Assembly: GCA_027349615.1 (NCBI GenBank)
Contig: DAIEML010000102.1
Coordinates: forward strand, 1-8,140
From: Ignavibacteriales bacterium
Lineage (GTDB): Bacteria; Bacteroidota; Ignavibacteria; Ignavibacteriales; Ignavibacteriaceae
Reading direction: 5' to 3'
Length of the DNA: 8,140 bases
Translations under genes and position numbers: made by a program
The notes under the pieces: generated by a model
Told to the model about the DNA's origin: nothing
Database searches by the model: none
What the model saw: the letters and a program-made list of their open reading frames with translations, nothing else
Shown here: positions 5,403-8,140 of the stretch, piece by piece
How positions within the stretch are numbered: the stretch's first letter is position 1
How the letters are laid out: the number at the start of each line of letters is the position of its first letter

Positions 5403-7969
5403 ATTCATATATACGTTCTAATGATGAATTAATATCCGAATATAATTCTGCAATATTAAATTATATATCCAATAATGGAGAGAGAGAATTACATCGCGCC
5501 TACGAATTGGGCAGAAGAGCACTCGACAGTGGTGAGTTAATTATGAATACTGCAAGGATACATTCCGAAATTCTATCAAACATAATTAATAAAACAAATG
5601 ATCCTGATGAAAGATTAAGAATAATAGCTTCATCTACCGCTTTTTTTACCGAATTTCTCTCCCCTTTCGAAATGACTTTTAGAGGTTTTATAGATGTTGT
5701 TTCAAATTTAAAAACTGAAATTTCAATTCGACACCAAACCGAAGAAGCTTTAAAACAAAGCGAGAAATATTATAAGGCATTAATCGAAAATGCTCTAGAC
5801 ATTATAACAATACTTGATCCGAATGGGAATATGATCTATTACAGTTCCGCTGTGGAAAAAGTTTTAGGGTATTCATCGACAGAATTATTAAATAAAAACG
5901 CTTTCGCTTTTATACATCCGGACGATGTTGATACCGTTTTAGAAATATTTAACAGCACTGTCAAAACTCCATCACATGTTGAAACTGTTGAATTCAGGTT
6001 TCGACATAAAAATGGCGACTGGATAATTCTTGAATCGATTGGGAAAAATTTAGTAAATGATCAGTTCATAAACGGAGTAATCGTAAATTCGAGAGATATT
6101 ACTGATAGAAGAAACCTTGAAGAGCTAAGAAGAAAATATGAGTTTATAGCAAATGCATCTAAAGAACTAATGGGCTTGATAAATAATAATTATCAGTATG
6201 AAGCTGTGAATGAGGCATACTGTTCAGCTTATTCAAAAACTAAAGAAGAGATAATTGGTAAGAAAATGCAGGAGATTGTTGGTGATAAAACTTTTTATGA
6301 ATCTATCAAAGAACAAATTGATACATGTATTGAAGGCAACGAAAGTATTTATGAAGGATGGTTTAATCTTCCAAATCTTGGGAAAAGATTTTTAGAAATA
6401 GCTTATTATCCATATGAAAATCAACGATACAAAATTACAAATGTTGTAATGATAACGCGAGACATAACTGATAGAAAAAATAGAGAAGATATTATTAAGA
6501 AAAGCCAAATTCAGTTATCCGAAGCTCAGAAAATTGCTAATATAGGCAGCTGGGAATGGGTGTCTAACTCTGATTTGGTTTCTTGCTCAAATGAAATTTG
6601 CAATATTATTGGATTAGAAAAAAATATTGCAGAGATATCATTAAAAGAATTCCTTTCTTTTATTCATCCAGATGATAGAATTGAATTTAATAGAATTCTT
6701 GCTGATGCATTAAACAATAATGTTGATTTTATTTTTGTCCACAAGATCATAAGAGCTGATAAATCTATTAGATTTTTACAAACCAGAGGGAAAGTTATAC
6801 ATGATGAATCCGACTCGTACACAAAGATTATTGCTACATGTCAAGATATCACTAAACAAGAATTAACTCAACAAGCAATTAAAGCATCCGAAACTAAATA
6901 TCGTAGATTATTTGAAACTTCAAAAGAAGGACTTTTACTGCTTGATGCAGCAACTGGAATAATTGTGGATGTTAATCCTTTTATGATAGATTTTCTAGGC
7001 TACTCAAAACATAATCTTTTAACCAAACTACTTTGGGAAATTGATGCAGTGAGAAATAATTTTGAAACAGCCGAAGCATTTAAAAATGTCCTAAGTAAAG
7101 ATTACGTACGGTTTGAAGAGCTTGACTTAAATACTGCTGCTAATAAAAAAGTGAAAATTGAGTTTATAGGAATAACTTATACTGTAAATGAGAGCAAGGT
7201 AATTCAATGTCATCTTTGGGATATAACTGAGAGAAGGCAGCTTCAACAAGAACTTCATATCGCAATAAAACAACGCGCAGAAGATTTAAGAAGATTTGCT
7301 CAATCAATCCAGCAAGCTCAGGAAGAAGAAAGAAGGAGAATTTCCAGAGAACTTCATGATGATATCTGCCAAAGATTAACAGCATTGAAGTTTCAATTAA
7401 ATATTTTCGAAGATGCTATAAATGCTAAAAAGAAAATCAGCTTAAGAAAAATGAAATCAGTTAAGACTGAAATAAATAATCTGATAAATGAAGTTAGGAG
7501 GATTTCATCAAATTTGCGGCCATCAGCGCTTGATCATTTCGGTCTTGTAACTGCATTAAGATTACTTTGTTCCGGCCTTGAAAAGTTAAACGAAGTGGAA
7601 ATAAATTTCGAAACTGATATCCCGACATTTCAGCGTTACGATCCGAATGTTGAAATAGCATTATTTAGAATAGCTCAAGAAGCACTTGCTAACTGCATTA
7701 AACATGCACAAACAAAATATATAAATTTAAAAATAATAGATAATCAAAATGAACTTAACCTAATGATAAGCGATAACGGTAAAGGATTTAGAAGAGAAGA
7801 TAAATTTAATTTAACACAAAAAGATGGCGATCACTTCGGTTTGATAAATATGCGTGAGAGAACTGAGTTAATTGGTGGTAAATTTCAACTCGATTCTATT
7901 TTAGAAAAAGGAACAAATGTAAATGTAATTGTACCAGTAACAAAATATGAAAAAGATGAAGAAAATTAA
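5399..7969 (+). CDS. Cytosolic four-PAS NarL-type sensor histidine kinase with RsbU-like N-terminal domain
   Basis: This 856-residue kinase probably carries stressosome output. Residues ~8-108 are helical (YNSAILNYIS, ARIHSEILSNII, then a SPFEMTFRGF segment) and resemble the RsbT-binding N-terminal domain of RsbU. Four PAS domains follow, at about 121-237 and 246-360 (ending RDITDR), 370-487 (ending QDITKQ) and 497-612 (ending WDITER). PAS1 and PAS3 have the HPDD signature. A coiled coil leads to HisKA_3 with ERRRISRELHDDICQRL, where His653 is the expected phospho-acceptor. The HATPase has an N box EALANCIKHA (Asn765), a G1 box SDNGKGF (Asp792) and a G2 region FGLINMRERTELIGG. There are no membrane segments or signal peptide, which fits docking to a soluble RsbT. 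ATG 5399 overlaps the phosphatase stop (ATGA) and has only a weak GGA (5388-5390), so translational coupling is likely. The response regulator overlaps its end. Kinase identity is secure; the RsbU-like call comes from pattern recognition only. Confidence 0.92.
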   Translation: MNSYIRSNDELISEYNSAILNYISNNGERELHRAYELGRRALDSGELIMNTARIHSEILSNIINKTNDPDERLRIIASSTAFFTEFLSPFEMTFRGFIDVVSNLKTEISIRHQTEEALKQSEKYYKALIENALDIITILDPNGNMIYYSSAVEKVLGYSSTELLNKNAFAFIHPDDVDTVLEIFNSTVKTPSHVETVEFRFRHKNGDWIILESIGKNLVNDQFINGVIVNSRDITDRRNLEELRRKYEFIANASKELMGLINNNYQYEAVNEAYCSAYSKTKEEIIGKKMQEIVGDKTFYESIKEQIDTCIEGNESIYEGWFNLPNLGKRFLEIAYYPYENQRYKITNVVMITRDITDRKNREDIIKKSQIQLSEAQKIANIGSWEWVSNSDLVSCSNEICNIIGLEKNIAEISLKEFLSFIHPDDRIEFNRILADALNNNVDFIFVHKIIRADKSIRFLQTRGKVIHDESDSYTKIIATCQDITKQELTQQAIKASETKYRRLFETSKEGLLLLDAATGIIVDVNPFMIDFLGYSKHNLLTKLLWEIDAVRNNFETAEAFKNVLSKDYVRFEELDLNTAANKKVKIEFIGITYTVNESKVIQCHLWDITERRQLQQELHIAIKQRAEDLRRFAQSIQQAQEEERRRISRELHDDICQRLTALKFQLNIFEDAINAKKKISLRKMKSVKTEINNLINEVRRISSNLRPSALDHFGLVTALRLLCSGLEKLNEVEINFETDIPTFQRYDPNVEIALFRIAQEALANCIKHAQTKYINLKIIDNQNELNLMISDNGKGFRREDKFNLTQKDGDHFGLINMRERTELIGGKFQLDSILEKGTNVNVIVPVTKYEKDEEN

Positions 7970-8087
7970 AATACTTTTTGCAGATGATCATGGAATTGTA
8001 AGAGACGGTTTGCGTTCTCTTTTCAAAAGCGACCCGGAATTTGTTATAGTTGGTGAAGCCGCCGATGGAAATGAAGCCCGCCAATGA
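7956..8087 (+). CDS. NarL/FixJ-type response regulator, receiver-domain fragment with broken 3' end
   Basis: The reading MKKIKILFADDHGIVRDGL, then SLF..DPEFVIVGEAADGNEA, is the start of a NarL-family receiver domain, the expected cognate partner of the HisKA_3 kinase upstream. It shows the acidic DD pair and the first helix and second strand of the fold. The frame then reads RQ and stops at TGA 8085-8087. The phospho-acceptor Asp, the rest of the receiver and the HTH are absent. Homology seems to stop near base 8075, where composition changes sharply, so the stop is probably an artefact or a junction rather than the true end. ATG 7956 is preferred because it gives the usual MKKIKIL start; ATG 7947 (adding MKK) is possible. 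Neither has a clear Shine-Dalgarno. The gene overlaps the kinase end by 14 bases, implying coupled translation. Confidence 0.75.
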   Translation: MKKIKILFADDHGIVRDGLRSLFKSDPEFVIVGEAADGNEARQ

Positions 8088-8140
8088 ACAGCGACGGCCC
8101 TTAACAAACCGATTCGAGGGCTGCTCGAATTGCGAGCACC
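8076..8140. other. GC-rich terminal segment with overlapping inverted repeats, probably foreign or chimeric
   Basis: By my count 39 of these 65 bases are G or C, against a strongly AT-rich background. The receiver-domain frame loses family resemblance where this begins. ATTCGAG (8112-8118) pairs with CTCGAAT (8124-8130), and TGCTCG (8122-8127) pairs with CGAGCA (8133-8138). I recognise no gene or element in it. The simplest reading is a chimeric contig end; a mobile-element end or recombination junction is the alternative. Confidence 0.5.

Noticed and set aside
7164..7385. 73-codon minus-strand frame opposite the kinase coiled coil and His box
   Set aside because: It overlaps the strongly conserved ELHDD region on the other strand and shows no recognisable protein features.
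7896..8084. 62-codon minus-strand frame at the window end
   Set aside because: It is antisense to the kinase C-terminus and receiver start, with low-complexity Leu/Phe/His content. It is not a credible gene.
8076..8140. Terminal inverted repeat of an insertion sequence
   Set aside because: The inverted repeats are internal to a 65-base tail, no transposase frame is visible and no IS end is recognised. It is kept only as an unexplained or chimeric segment.

Overview
The window is AT-rich apart from its last ~65 bases. It most likely comes from a Bacteroidota/Chlorobi-group (FCB) bacterium of the Ignavibacteria type. The clue is a type IX secretion C-terminal domain on the first protein that opens with an NQNYPNPFNPSTIIKYSVP-like signature, a form very common in Ignavibacteria and relatives. 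This placement is inferred from style and was not tested by a search.

Layout: (1) Bases 1-2036 hold the 3' part of a secreted subtilisin-family (S8) peptidase. Its Ser-containing catalytic block is present, its Asp and His blocks lie off the left edge, and a beta-rich region, S-layer-homology-like repeats and a T9SS sorting domain follow. A hairpin terminator comes directly after it. (2) Bases 2037-2904 are a long, very AT-rich gap with no credible gene. It contains several inverted repeats and weak promoter-like hexamers in front of the next operon. (3) Bases 2905-8087 are a tightly packed six-gene operon, all on the + strand: rsbR, rsbS, rsbT, an rsbX-like PP2C phosphatase, a four-PAS histidine kinase, and the start of a NarL-type response regulator. 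Junctions are short gaps or overlaps, including TAATG and ATGA. (4) The last ~65 bases jump to about 60% GC, break the response regulator frame and carry overlapping inverted repeats. This looks like a chimeric contig end or a real recombination junction.

How it works together (inference from the stressosome literature): RsbR and RsbS would form the stressosome core and hold RsbT. On stress, RsbT phosphorylates the STAS proteins and is released, and RsbX resets the core. No sigma-B, RsbV, RsbW or RsbU lies in the window. Instead, the first ~110 residues of the histidine kinase resemble the RsbT-binding N-terminal domain of RsbU. Freed RsbT may therefore activate the kinase, which would pass phosphate to the adjacent response regulator. 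That would be a stressosome with a two-component output in place of a partner-switching sigma factor. Stressosome modules next to two-component or cyclase genes have been described in other phyla (Moorella, Vibrio), so the general idea is not new. The kinase fusion and several residue-level details are worth a second look.
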